Part shown: piece after piece, positions 7,859 to 16,825 of the stretch
Numbering within the stretch: position 1 is the stretch's first letter
Layout: each line of letters opens with the position of its first letter
Assembly: GCF_013602415.1 (NCBI RefSeq)
Contig: NZ_WPAG02000002.1
Coordinates: 248,001 to 312,000, forward strand
Origin: Rhodococcus sp. B50
Lineage (GTDB): Bacteria; Actinomycetota; Actinomycetes; Mycobacteriales; Mycobacteriaceae
DNA length: 64,000 nt
Direction: 5' to 3'
The notes under the pieces: generated by a model
The model's database searches: none
What the model saw: only the letters and a program-made list of their open reading frames with translations
What the model was told of the DNA's origin: nothing
Position numbers and translations under genes: made by a program

Positions 7859-10800
7859 ATGCTCGACGTCGATACCGGCACCCCCGGCCTGCACCCACCA
7901 CGGGCGCAGGTCACCGACCTGCCTGCCACCGTCTCGCGCATGTCCGAACCCCAGGTCCCCGATCGTGTCCGTCGCCCGGCCGCGCGCCTGGTGCGCAGGT
8001 CCGGCGAGGCACCGGTGGCACGCGAGTGGCCCGACGACGTGCGCGTGGTGTTCGCCGACGCCCCTCCTGCTCTCCGCTGGCGGCCGTGGCAGGTCCTCGG
8101 CGGGCCCGGCACGGGCAAGACGTCCCTGCTCGTCGATCTCGCGGTCCATCGCATCGCGAACGGCGCCGATCCGGAGTCGGTGCTGATCCTCACCCATTCG
8201 CGGCGGGCGGCCACTGCCGTGCGCGAGGCGATCACGGCCGGCCTGATCGCGCTCGGCGACGGTGCCGTGCCCCGCGCCACGCGGGAGCCCCTCGTCCGTA
8301 CCGTCCACTCGTATGCCTTCGCGGTGCTGCGCTTGCAGGCGTCGGCGCACGGCAACCCGCCACCCCGTCTGATCACCGGCGCCGAACAGGACGCCGTCCT
8401 GCGCGAACTGCTGCGCGGCGACATCGACGACGGCGCCGGCATGTGGCCCGAACGGTTGCGTCCGGCGCTCGGCATGACGGGTTTCGCCGTCGAACTGCGC
8501 GATCTCATGCTGCGGGCGAACGAGCGCGGTCTCGGTCCGGAGGATCTGGTCGCGCTCGGCGAGCGGCGCGGTCGTCCGGAGTGGGTCGCGGCCGGGCGTT
8601 TCGCGGAGCGGTACGAGCAGGTGATGCTGTTGCGCGGCGCCGTCGGGCTCGAGGCTCCCGAGGCCACCGCTCCCGCGCTCGACGCGGCCGAACTCGTCGG
8701 TGCGGCGCTCGCGGCGTTCGCCACCGATCCCGATCTGCTCGCCTCAGAGCGCGGCCGGATCCGCCATCTGCTCGTCGACGATGCCCAGCATCTCGATCCG
8801 CAGGCTGCCGATCTCGTCCGCGTGATCGGTACCGGTACCCGCACGAGCACGATTGCCGGCGACCCCGACCAGGCCGTCTTCGGATTCCGCGGCGCCGACA
8901 CGTCTTTCCTCGAGAGCCTCGGCGAGGCCGACGGATCGCGCCGGATCGTGTTGGGCGTCAACCATCGCGCCGCTCCCGAGGTGGCGTCCCTCGCCGACGG
9001 TATCGCGCGCCGGCTGCCGGGTCTGCCGCCTCACCGCGGCATGGCCGCCCACCGCGAGCCGCAGGGCGATCCCGGCCGGGTGCGGGTGGCGGTGTGCTCG
9101 TCGCAGGCCAAGGAAGCGGCGCTGGTCGCCGACACCTTGCGTCGATCCCACCTGGTCGACGGCGTGCCGTGGTCGCGGATGGCGATCGTCGTCCGGTCCG
9201 TGCCCCGGGTGCTCGCACCGCTGCGCCGCGCGCTGCTCGCGGCGGGTGTCCCGATGACGACCGCCGCATCCGAACTGCCGCTGGCCCGCCAGCACAGCGT
9301 CGCGGGGCTGCTGCTCGTGCTGCGCGCGGTGTCCGGCAGTGGCTTCGGAGGCGAGGAAGCGCTGGCCCTGCTGTCCGGGCCCATCGGCGGCGCCGAACCG
9401 GTTGCGCTACGGAGGCTGCGGCGTGGTCTGCGACGGGTCGAGCTCGCGTCGGGCAACGACCGCGATTCCGCCGAACTGCTGCGCATCCTGCTCACCGCGG
9501 CCGACGACACCGCCGAGAACGCGCACCTCGTACGGGGGCTGACCGATGTCGAGGCGGCACCGTTGAAGAAGGTGCTCGGTGTGCTGCGCAAGGCCCGCTC
9601 GGCGGCGCTGCGCGGGGGTGGCCTCGAGGACGTGCTGTGGGAGGCATGGCAGGCCACCGGACTCGAACGGCGATGGGCCGTCGCGTCGGCCTGGGGCGGA
9701 CCGATCGGTGCGCAGGCCGACCGCGATCTCGACGGGGTCGTGGCGCTGTTCGACGCCGCCGCCGACTACGTCGACCGTCTGCCCCGCGCGCATATCGCGG
9801 GATTCGTCGACTACCTCACCGAGCAGGAGATCCCCGCCACGTCCCGTACCCGCGTGGCTGCCGAATCCGAAGCGGTCACGGTCGTCAGCGCGCACTCCGC
9901 CGCCGGTCGCGAATGGGACGTCGTCGTGGTCGCCGGCGTCCAGGAAGGCCTGTGGCCGAGCCTGCGGGCCCGCGGCACCCTGCTCGGCATCGAAGCCCTA
10001 CTCGACGCCGTCTCCGGTGCCGATGGTGGCGACGACGCTGCTGCGCGGCTGTCCCGCACCGCCCCGCTCCTCGCCGAGGAGCGGCGCCTTTTCCTCGTCG
10101 CCTGCAGTCGCGCCCGCACCCACCTTCTCGTCACCGCCGTCGACTCGGTGAGCGGCGACAGCGAACTCGTCCGCTCCCGTTTCGTCGACGAATTGCGCGG
10201 TGGCGACACCGATGACATCGACGCACCCGACGATCTCCCCGCAGACCCGGTGCCCGACGAGGTCCGCACCCGGGTGCTGGCCCTGCCTGCTCTCGTCGCC
10301 GAACTGCGCAGCGTGGTGTGCGATCCGGAGATCGCCGACACCGAACCCGAACGGCAGCGGCGGGCCGCCCAGCAACTCGCGCGGCTCGCACGCGCCGGGG
10401 TACGCGGCGCCCACCCCGACGAGTGGTACGGCACCGCCGACCCCAGCACCGCCGACCCGCTGTGGGATCCCGACGACGACGCGGTGCGGTTGTCTCCGTC
10501 CACGGTCGAGCAGCTCACGGCCTGCCCGCTGCGGTGGATGTTCGAGCGGCACGGCGGTTCCGACGGCGAGAACAGCCACGCCGTCACCGGCACCCTCGTG
10601 CACACCCTCGTCCAGGCGCTCGCCGGGCGCATCCCGCCCGACCGCATCGATCAGGCGCTCGAGAAGGCATGGGACTCGGTCGATCTGGGGGCCGACTGGT
10701 ATGCGCGACGCGAACTCGAACGCACCCGCCGCATGCTCGACACCTTCTCGACCTGGTTGCAGGGCACGCGCGGAGAACTCACGGAGATCGGTGTCGAGGT

Positions 10801-11266
10801 CAAGGTCGACGGCATTCTCGAACCCGACTCCGACGACAAGCCTCGGGTACGGCTCCGCGGCCGCATCGACCGGCTCGAACGCGACGCCGAGGGCCGCCCG
10901 GTCGTCATCGACGTCAAGACTGCGAAGAACCCGGTGTCCAAGGACGCCGCGCGCGACCACGCCCAGCTCGCCGCCTACCAGGTGGCCGCGGCGGCCGGCG
11001 CGATCGAGGGCGAACCGGCCGCGACACCCGGCGGCGCGCGCCTGGTCTTCGTGGCGAAGCCGCACAACAAGGAAGGCGCGACGCAGCGTGTGCAGCCGCC
11101 CCTCGACGAGGAGGGTCTCGTGCAGTGGCGGGAGATCATCCACGATGCCGCGGCCGCGACCCGCGGCCCGCGCTTCGTCGCGAGGGTCAACGACGGGTGC
11201 CGGCACTGCCCGGTGCTGTCGAGCTGCCCGGCGCACGACGAAGGCAGGCAGGTGACCGGAGAATGA
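7859..11266 (+). CDS. adnA: AdnA subunit of the AdnAB helicase-nuclease
   Basis: A 1135-residue UvrD/Rep-type motor joined to a RecB-like nuclease. AdnA and AdnB form the heterodimer that resects double-strand breaks in mycobacteria and relatives, taking the place of RecBCD or AddAB. Visible: Walker A LGGPGTGKTS (residue about 81), Walker B LLVDDAQHLD (about 303), VACSRARTHLL (about 744), a nuclease domain starting LSPSTVEQLTACPLRWMF (about 878), and the catalytic strand VIDVKTAKN (about 1016). The Cys in LTACPL together with CRHCPVLSSC at the C-terminus (about 1114) looks like an AddB-type 4Fe-4S set. ATG 7859 follows a GGGATGGGA stretch; an ATG at 7940 is an alternative. The stop overlaps adnB (ATGA). 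Confidence 0.9.
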   Translation: MLDVDTGTPGLHPPRAQVTDLPATVSRMSEPQVPDRVRRPAARLVRRSGEAPVAREWPDDVRVVFADAPPALRWRPWQVLGGPGTGKTSLLVDLAVHRIANGADPESVLILTHSRRAATAVREAITAGLIALGDGAVPRATREPLVRTVHSYAFAVLRLQASAHGNPPPRLITGAEQDAVLRELLRGDIDDGAGMWPERLRPALGMTGFAVELRDLMLRANERGLGPEDLVALGERRGRPEWVAAGRFAERYEQVMLLRGAVGLEAPEATAPALDAAELVGAALAAFATDPDLLASERGRIRHLLVDDAQHLDPQAADLVRVIGTGTRTSTIAGDPDQAVFGFRGADTSFLESLGEADGSRRIVLGVNHRAAPEVASLADGIARRLPGLPPHRGMAAHREPQGDPGRVRVAVCSSQAKEAALVADTLRRSHLVDGVPWSRMAIVVRSVPRVLAPLRRALLAAGVPMTTAASELPLARQHSVAGLLLVLRAVSGSGFGGEEALALLSGPIGGAEPVALRRLRRGLRRVELASGNDRDSAELLRILLTAADDTAENAHLVRGLTDVEAAPLKKVLGVLRKARSAALRGGGLEDVLWEAWQATGLERRWAVASAWGGPIGAQADRDLDGVVALFDAAADYVDRLPRAHIAGFVDYLTEQEIPATSRTRVAAESEAVTVVSAHSAAGREWDVVVVAGVQEGLWPSLRARGTLLGIEALLDAVSGADGGDDAAARLSRTAPLLAEERRLFLVACSRARTHLLVTAVDSVSGDSELVRSRFVDELRGGDTDDIDAPDDLPADPVPDEVRTRVLALPALVAELRSVVCDPEIADTEPERQRRAAQQLARLARAGVRGAHPDEWYGTADPSTADPLWDPDDDAVRLSPSTVEQLTACPLRWMFERHGGSDGENSHAVTGTLVHTLVQALAGRIPPDRIDQALEKAWDSVDLGADWYARRELERTRRMLDTFSTWLQGTRGELTEIGVEVKVDGILEPDSDDKPRVRLRGRIDRLERDAEGRPVVIDVKTAKNPVSKDAARDHAQLAAYQVAAAAGAIEGEPAATPGGARLVFVAKPHNKEGATQRVQPPLDEEGLVQWREIIHDAAAATRGPRFVARVNDGCRHCPVLSSCPAHDEGRQVTGE

Positions 11267-14200
11267 GCGCACCACGGGTGAGTGCGAGGCGCCTCGCGGA
11301 GGCACTGGGGCAGTTGCCGCCCACGACGGAACAGGCAGCGGTCATCGAGGCCCCGCCCGGACCGATGCTGGTCGTCGCCGGAGCCGGCGCCGGCAAGACC
11401 GAGACGATGGCGGCCCGGGTGGTGTGGCTCGTCGCCAACGGGCTCGTCGAACCCGAGCAGGTACTGGGCCTGACCTTCACTCGCAAGGCCGCGCAGCAGC
11501 TCACGGCCCGCATCCGGGCGCGTCTCGCCAAGCTCGCCGGGTCGGCGCTGCTCCGCGACCTCGACCCGAGCGGTGGGTTACGGGGCCGGATCCTGGGCAG
11601 CGAACCCGAGGTGAGCACGTACCACGCGTACGCAGGTCGTCTGCTCGCCGAGCACGGTCTGCTGCTGCCCATCGAACCGTCGGCGACCCTGCTGTCCGAG
11701 ACAGAGCTGTGGCAGGTCGCGCACCGAGTGGTCAGCTCGTGGGACGGCGAGCTCGACACCGACCGCAATCCCGCGTCGGTGACCGAGGCCGTGCTCGCCC
11801 TGTCCGGTCAGCTCGCCGAGCACCTCGTCGAACCGGATCGGCTGCGCGACGCCCACATCGAACTCGAACAGCTCGTGCACACCCTCCCGCCCGGCCCGGG
11901 GCAGCGGGGAGCGCCGTCGAAGACCCTGCTCGGATACCTCGACACCCAGCACGCGCGTCTACAGCTGCTTCCGCTCGTCGAACGGCTGTCCGAGACCCTG
12001 CGTCGCGAAGGCGCCCTCGACTTCGGCAGCCAGATGTCACTCGCCGCGCGGGTCGCCCGCGATCATCCCGAGGTGGGCGTCGGTGAGCGGAGCCGGTACC
12101 GGGCCGTGCTGCTCGACGAGTACCAGGACACCGGGCACGCCCAGCGCGTCCTGCTCGCCGCGTTGTTCGGCGGCGGCGCCGATCCGGGCCTGGCGGTGAC
12201 CGCAGTGGGCGATCCGATGCAGTCCATCTACGGCTGGCGCGGGGCCTCGGCCGCCAACCTGCCGCGCTTCGCGAGCGACTTCCCGGCGTCCGACGGAGCA
12301 CCGGCGCCCACCCGTGAGCTGCTCACCAGTTGGCGCAACCCGCCGCAGGCCCTCGAACTGGCGAATGTCTCGTCCGAACCACTGCGCGATCGAGGCGTGT
12401 CGGTCAGCCGGTTACGTCCCCGACCCGACGCGACCGCCGGCGACGTCCGGCTCGCGGTGCACCCCGACGTCGCGACCGAACGCGACTGGGTGGCAGACCG
12501 GATCGCCGCCGAGTACGCCGCCGCACGCGAGGACGGGCGGAAGCCGCCGACGGCAGCTGTCCTGGTCCGCCGTAACGCCGACGCGGCGCCGATTGCCGAG
12601 GCACTGCGCGCCCGCGACCTTCCGGTGGAGGTCGTCGGCATCGGTGGGCTGCTGCACACTCCGGAAGTCGCCGATGTGCTCGCGATGCTGCGCCTGGCGG
12701 CGGACCCGCTCGCCGGAAGCGCGGCGGTGCGGGTACTCACCGGTGCCCGCTGGCAACTCGGTGCCGCCGACCTGAAGGCACTGTGGGAGCGCGCCCAGGA
12801 ACTGGCCATCGCGGGCCGCTGGGGTGTCACCGGTGCGGTGACCGATCCCGACGCCCTCGACGACGCCCTCGATTCGGCGCTGCCCGGCGAATACGCCGAC
12901 CAGGCCGGCCTCGCCGACGCGATCTCCGATCCCGGCGACAGTCACCGTTATTCGAAGTTCGGTCATGCGCGCATCGTCGCGCTGGGTCGCGAACTGACCT
13001 CCCTGCGGGAACGTCTCGGTCAGCCGCTCACCGAGCTCGTCGCCGAGGTCGAGCGGGTACTCGGTATCGGCATCGAGACCGAGGCCCGCGTGGGCAGCCG
13101 GCGCGGCGTCGCCGGCCGCGAACATCTCGATGCGTTCGCCGGTGTGGTCGCGTCCTATGCGGGACGGACGAACGCGACCCTTCCGGGTCTGCTGTCCTAC
13201 CTCGCGGCGGCGGAGGAGATCGAGCAGGGTCTCGCGCCCGGTGAAGTGGAGGTCGACCCCGACCGCGTGCAGGTCCTCACCGTCCACTCGGCGAAGGGCC
13301 TCGAATGGGAGGTCGTCGCGGTCCCGCACGTCGCCGCCGGAGTCTTCCCGTCGTCCACGGCCGCCGCGACCTGGCTCGGATCCACGAGCGAACTGCCCCC
13401 GCACCTGCGTGGCGACCGGGTGCTGCCCGACGACGATCCGGGTAGTACCGACGGTGTTCCCGTGCTCGACCTCGGCGACGTCGCCGATCGCAAGATGCTC
13501 GAGCGGACCATCGACGCCCACAAGGACGCACTCAAACGGCGCAAGCTCGACGAGGACCGCCGCCTGTTCTACGTCGCCCTCACCCGCACCGAACGAGCCC
13601 TGTTCGTCTCCGGCCACCACTGGGGCGACACCGGATCCGAACCGAAGGGACCCTCGCCGTTCCTCGAGGAACTGCACGAGATCGTCACGGCGCGGCCCGA
13701 GCTCGGTTCGATCGACCACTGGGCGCCGGAACCCGAACCCGAGGACGAGAACCCCCTCACCGCGTCCCCCCGCAGCGCGCTGTGGCCGCGCGACCCGCTC
13801 GGTGCCCGGCGTGGGGACGTCGAACGCGGCGCAGCGCTCGTCCTCGCCGAGTTCGACGGCCCCGACCTCCCGACCGGGTACGACGACGATCCGGACGAGT
13901 GGGCAACCGACGTCGACGCATTGCTGGCCGAACGCGAACAGCGCGCCGAGCAGAGCGCCGAAGTGGTGTTGCCTGCGCAGCTGTCGGTGAGCCAGCTCGT
14001 CGACCTCGCTACCGACCCCGACGCTCTCGCGGCCCGGTTGCGACGCCCGTTGCCGTTCCGGCCCAACCCGCTCGCGCGTCGCGGCACGGCCTTCCACGCA
14101 TGGCTCGAGCGCAGGTTCGGCGCGACTCGCCTGCTCGACCTCGACGAGCTTCCCGGCGCCGACGACGAGGACGGCGACGATTCGCACTTCGACCGGCTCC

Positions 14201-14634
14201 AGGAGGCGTTCCTGCGGTCGAAGTGGGCGTCGCGCAACCCCGTCGAGGTCGAGGTGCCGTTCGAAACTGCTCTGGGCGGCACCGTCATCCGTGGACGCAT
14301 CGATGCGGTCTTCGACGATCCGGACGGAGGCTGGACGGTCATCGATTGGAAGACCGGCGCCGAGCCGGAAGGGGAGAAGCTCGCCGCGGTGGGAGTGCAG
14401 CTCGCCGCCTACCGTCTCGCCTGGGCGCAGTTGATGGCGGCACGCACCGAGCGGCTCACCGGCCGACCGGCCGAACTGCCGCTGCACAAGGTCCGAGCGG
14501 CCTTCCACTACGTCCGTACCGGACGCACCGTCGCACCCGAAGAGCTGCCCGGTGCGGCGATGCTCGAACGGCTCGTTCTCGAAGCGGGAAACCTGCGGCG
14601 CGAATCCACCGCGGATTCCGAGGCGGGCTACTAG
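11263..14634 (+). CDS. adnB: AdnB subunit of the AdnAB helicase-nuclease
   Basis: A 1123-residue partner of AdnA. Walker A is VAGAGAGKTE (residue about 37), motif Ia LGLTFTRKAAQQL, Walker B VLLDEYQDTGHAQR (about 283), QSIYGWRGA, motif VI LFYVALTRTERALFV, and the C-terminal RecB nuclease strand VIDWKTGAEPEG (about 1025). No 4Fe-4S cysteine set is visible here, unlike AdnA. The ATG overlaps the adnA stop. The frame ends GGC TAC TAG, and this TAG lies inside the CTAG target duplication of the IS element that begins at 14635, so the protein is complete despite the insertion. Confidence 0.92.
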   Translation: MSAPRVSARRLAEALGQLPPTTEQAAVIEAPPGPMLVVAGAGAGKTETMAARVVWLVANGLVEPEQVLGLTFTRKAAQQLTARIRARLAKLAGSALLRDLDPSGGLRGRILGSEPEVSTYHAYAGRLLAEHGLLLPIEPSATLLSETELWQVAHRVVSSWDGELDTDRNPASVTEAVLALSGQLAEHLVEPDRLRDAHIELEQLVHTLPPGPGQRGAPSKTLLGYLDTQHARLQLLPLVERLSETLRREGALDFGSQMSLAARVARDHPEVGVGERSRYRAVLLDEYQDTGHAQRVLLAALFGGGADPGLAVTAVGDPMQSIYGWRGASAANLPRFASDFPASDGAPAPTRELLTSWRNPPQALELANVSSEPLRDRGVSVSRLRPRPDATAGDVRLAVHPDVATERDWVADRIAAEYAAAREDGRKPPTAAVLVRRNADAAPIAEALRARDLPVEVVGIGGLLHTPEVADVLAMLRLAADPLAGSAAVRVLTGARWQLGAADLKALWERAQELAIAGRWGVTGAVTDPDALDDALDSALPGEYADQAGLADAISDPGDSHRYSKFGHARIVALGRELTSLRERLGQPLTELVAEVERVLGIGIETEARVGSRRGVAGREHLDAFAGVVASYAGRTNATLPGLLSYLAAAEEIEQGLAPGEVEVDPDRVQVLTVHSAKGLEWEVVAVPHVAAGVFPSSTAAATWLGSTSELPPHLRGDRVLPDDDPGSTDGVPVLDLGDVADRKMLERTIDAHKDALKRRKLDEDRRLFYVALTRTERALFVSGHHWGDTGSEPKGPSPFLEELHEIVTARPELGSIDHWAPEPEPEDENPLTASPRSALWPRDPLGARRGDVERGAALVLAEFDGPDLPTGYDDDPDEWATDVDALLAEREQRAEQSAEVVLPAQLSVSQLVDLATDPDALAARLRRPLPFRPNPLARRGTAFHAWLERRFGATRLLDLDELPGADDEDGDDSHFDRLQEAFLRSKWASRNPVEVEVPFETALGGTVIRGRIDAVFDDPDGGWTVIDWKTGAEPEGEKLAAVGVQLAAYRLAWAQLMAARTERLTGRPAELPLHKVRAAFHYVRTGRTVAPEELPGAAMLERLVLEAGNLRRESTADSEAGY
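14631..14634. repeat. Left target-site duplication CTAG
   Basis: CTAG immediately precedes the left inverted repeat and is matched by CTAG at 16064-16067. A 4-bp duplication of YTAR type is typical of the IS701 family. Its last three bases are the adnB stop codon. Confidence 0.88.
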
Positions 14635-14707
14635 TAGGACTTTGTTAGGTTTTTCACTTCGGGTGTGAGGGCTCGAGATTCGGCGTGATTCTCGAGACGA
14701 TGACGGG

Positions 14708-15964
14708 GTGGATCCCGCAACCCTGACCGCTGTCGGTGAATGTCTCGATGCGTTTGTCGAGGAGGTGTTCTCCTCGCTCACACGCAAGGACCAGCGGGCG
14801 ACAGCAGGGGTGTACACGCGGGGATTGATGCTCGACGGGCGCCGCAAATCGATGCAACCCATGGCCGAGCGACTGGGGGTCGATCACCAACGCCTGCAGC
14901 AGTTTGTGACCACGTCACCGTGGGACGTGGTCCCCGTCCGGAAAACACTGTCCCGCAGAACATGTGATCTGATCGAACCGGACGCGTGGGTCATCGACGA
15001 CACCGGATTCGCCAAGGACGGCGACCGCTCCCCGGGCGTGGCCCGACAGTACTCGGGCACCCTCGGCAAGGTCGGCAACTGCCAGATCGCGGTCAGCGTG
15101 CACGCCGCCACCGACGTCGCCTCGGCCCCGTTGGATTGGCGCCTGTTCCTGCCCGAGAGCTGGGACGATCGGTCCACCACCGATCCGGACGCGGTCGCCG
15201 CGATCACCGCCCGCCGGACGCGGTCGGCGATCCCCGACACCGAGCATCATCGCCGCAAGTGGGAAATGGCGATCGAGATGATCGACGAGATGCTCGAGTG
15301 GGGCAGGACCCCACCGACGGTGGTCGCGGACGCCGGCTACGGCGACGCCACCGCCTTCCGCCTCGCGCTGACCGAACGGGGTATCGGCTACGTCCTCGCC
15401 GTCAAGGGCGCCACCACTGCGCATCTCGGCGACGCGACCGTCGAGACGGTGCCCTACCGTGGCCGGGGACGCCCACCGACACCCCGCTACGGGCCGCCAT
15501 CGACCTGCAAGGACCTCGTTCTGGCGGCCGGAACCTCGGCGCTGACCGAGGTGACCTGGCGCCGTGGCAGCAAGGCCGACCCCGGCAACCGGACCGCGGC
15601 GATGCGCTCGCGGTTCGCCGCCATGCGGGTCCGCCCGGCAAACCGTGACATCACCCGCGCCGAGGACGGCACCCTGCCGCAGGGGTGGTTGCTCGCCGAA
15701 TGGCCCACCGGCGCCGACGAACCCACCGATTTCTGGCTCGCCACCCTGCCGGCGGACACGTCCCTCGAAGAACTCGTCCGCCTCGCCAAGATTCGCTGGC
15801 GTATCGAGCACGACTACCGGGAGCTGAAAACCGGTCTCGGGCTGGATCATTTCGAGGGCCGCTCCTGGCTGGGCTGGCATCACCACGTCACCCTGGTCAC
15901 CGCCGCGCATCTGTTTCTGACCACCTTGCGGTTGACCGGCCCAAAAGTGAATGGGCAGGACTGA
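14708..15964 (+). CDS. IS701-family transposase (zero-frame product)
   Basis: The 418-residue zero-frame product starts at GTG 14708. A DDE (RNase H-fold) transposase: first Asp in VIDDTGFAKDGDRS (about residue 98), second in VVADAGYGD, Glu in the Y-(2)-R-(3)-E-like HDYRELKTGLGLDHFEG. The hydrophobic end HLFLTTLRL is followed by a stop at 15962. Immediately before it, at 15940-15946, is C CCA AAA in register. A -1 slip there would continue for 35 more residues (AGLTLYGIVRELQ and a CPLC motif) to a TAA at 16051-16053, giving 448 residues. That tail resembles the normal C-terminus of IS701 transposases, so either programmed frameshifting or a single-base mutation is involved. Confidence 0.85.
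   Translation: MDPATLTAVGECLDAFVEEVFSSLTRKDQRATAGVYTRGLMLDGRRKSMQPMAERLGVDHQRLQQFVTTSPWDVVPVRKTLSRRTCDLIEPDAWVIDDTGFAKDGDRSPGVARQYSGTLGKVGNCQIAVSVHAATDVASAPLDWRLFLPESWDDRSTTDPDAVAAITARRTRSAIPDTEHHRRKWEMAIEMIDEMLEWGRTPPTVVADAGYGDATAFRLALTERGIGYVLAVKGATTAHLGDATVETVPYRGRGRPPTPRYGPPSTCKDLVLAAGTSALTEVTWRRGSKADPGNRTAAMRSRFAAMRVRPANRDITRAEDGTLPQGWLLAEWPTGADEPTDFWLATLPADTSLEELVRLAKIRWRIEHDYRELKTGLGLDHFEGRSWLGWHHHVTLVTAAHLFLTTLRLTGPKVNGQD
15940..15946 (+). promoter_or_regulatory. Candidate -1 frameshift slippery heptamer CCCAAAA in the transposase
   Basis: The bases read C CCA AAA with zero-frame codons CCA and AAA, the canonical X XXY YYZ arrangement. A -1 slip fuses the transposase to the 35-codon extension at 15946-16053. 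No obvious strong pseudoknot was worked out downstream. Confidence 0.45.
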
Positions 15965-16063
15965 CCCTGTACGGAATCGTGCGCGAACTCCAACGCGCAC
16001 TTGCCCGTTGGATCGGTACCTGCCCACTTTGTCACCACACCTTCCCAACCTAACAAAGTCCTA

Positions 16064-16067
16064 CTAG
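16064..16067. repeat. Right target-site duplication CTAG
   Basis: This is the copy of the target tetranucleotide next to the right inverted repeat. Its AG continues into GAA, so the Shine-Dalgarno AGGAA (16066-16070) of the hydrolase gene at 16077 is intact. Confidence 0.88.
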
Positions 16068-16076
16068 GAACGAATC

Positions 16077-16760
16077 GTGGCGACCTTCGTGCTGCTCCCC
16101 GGAGCCGGATCCGACTCGTGGTACTGGCATCGGGTGATCCCGCTGCTCGAACGCCGCGGGCACCGCACGATCGCGGTGGACCTGCCCTATGCGGACGGGT
16201 CGATGGACCAGTACGACTACGCCGATGTCGTCGTCGATGCCGTCCCGGAGGCGTCGTCTCCGCTGGTGGTGGTGGCTCAGTCGATGTCGGCCTTCACGGC
16301 GGTGCTCGTCGCCGAGCGGTGCACCGTCGACGAACTCGTCCTCGTCGCGCCGATGATCCCGGCGCCCGGCGAGTCGCCCGGCAGGTGGTGGGGGAACGTC
16401 GGGCACGAGGACGCGAGGCGGGAGCAGGACGTCGCCGCGGGTCGCGATCCCGATGCCCCGATGGATGTGCGCGAGTTGTTCTTCCACGATGTGCCCGAGG
16501 ACGTCGTCGCCGACGCGTTCACCCGTGACGCATCCGCCCCGGCCGATGCGGCCTTCGAGCCTGCCTGGGACGCCGATCGGTGGCCGAGCGTGCCCGTGCG
16601 TGTCGTCGCCGGGCGCCACGACAGATTCCTTCCGCTGTCGCTCGTGACGCGCCTGTCGCACGAGCGCCTCGGTGTCGAACCCGAACTCGTCGACAGCGGT
16701 CATCTGCCGGCGCTGGCACGGCCGGCCGAACTCGCACAGATCCTGTTGTCGTCGCGGTGA
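16077..16760 (+). CDS. Alpha/beta hydrolase
   Basis: A 227-residue hydrolase. The oxyanion segment is LLPGAGSDSWYW, the nucleophile elbow is the variant AQSMSA (rather than GxSxG, about residue 69), the acid is in GRHDRF, and the His is in SGHLPAL. It resembles short esterase-like proteins of the EstA/salicylate-esterase type; substrate unknown. GTG 16077 is preceded by AGGAA at a 6-bp spacing. Without the IS element this start would lie 12 bp after the adnB stop codon, so it was probably the third gene of the adnAB operon and is now separated from it by 1.4 kb. Confidence 0.82.
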   Translation: MATFVLLPGAGSDSWYWHRVIPLLERRGHRTIAVDLPYADGSMDQYDYADVVVDAVPEASSPLVVVAQSMSAFTAVLVAERCTVDELVLVAPMIPAPGESPGRWWGNVGHEDARREQDVAAGRDPDAPMDVRELFFHDVPEDVVADAFTRDASAPADAAFEPAWDADRWPSVPVRVVAGRHDRFLPLSLVTRLSHERLGVEPELVDSGHLPALARPAELAQILLSSR

Positions 16761-16767
16761 TGGAGTT

Positions 16768-16825
16768 CAGGGGCACGGCCCGAATCCGTTCGGGCTCAGG
16801 GGCACGGCCCGAATCCGTTCGGGCT
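16768..16825. repeat. Two tandem 29-bp repeats, each with a hairpin
   Basis: Two exact copies of a 29-bp unit (16768-16796 and 16797-16825), plus the first bases of a third copy. Each contains GCCCGAA-TCCG-TTCGGGC, a 7-bp stem with a 4-base loop (16778-16795 and 16807-16824). They fill the gap between convergent genes and probably act as a double bidirectional terminator. The epimerase stop codon (complement of TCA at 16825-16827) is formed at the junction with the partial third copy. Confidence 0.75.

Larger units (their letters stand above)
14635..16063 (+). mobile_element. Complete IS701-family insertion sequence, 1429 bp
   Basis: The boundaries are set by perfect 17-bp terminal inverted repeats (14635-14651 and 16047-16063, sequence TAGGACTTTGTTAGGTT and its complement), flanked by the duplicated tetranucleotide CTAG. 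The element carries one transposase gene reading rightwards. Length, repeat structure, YTAR duplication and transposase type all agree with IS701. No passenger genes are present. Perfect termini and an intact duplication indicate a recent, unrearranged insertion. Confidence 0.95.

Noticed and set aside
12412..14862. 816-codon open frame on the minus strand across adnB
   Set aside because: Antisense shadow produced by strong GC bias at third positions; no family motif, and adnB motifs on the plus strand are unambiguous.
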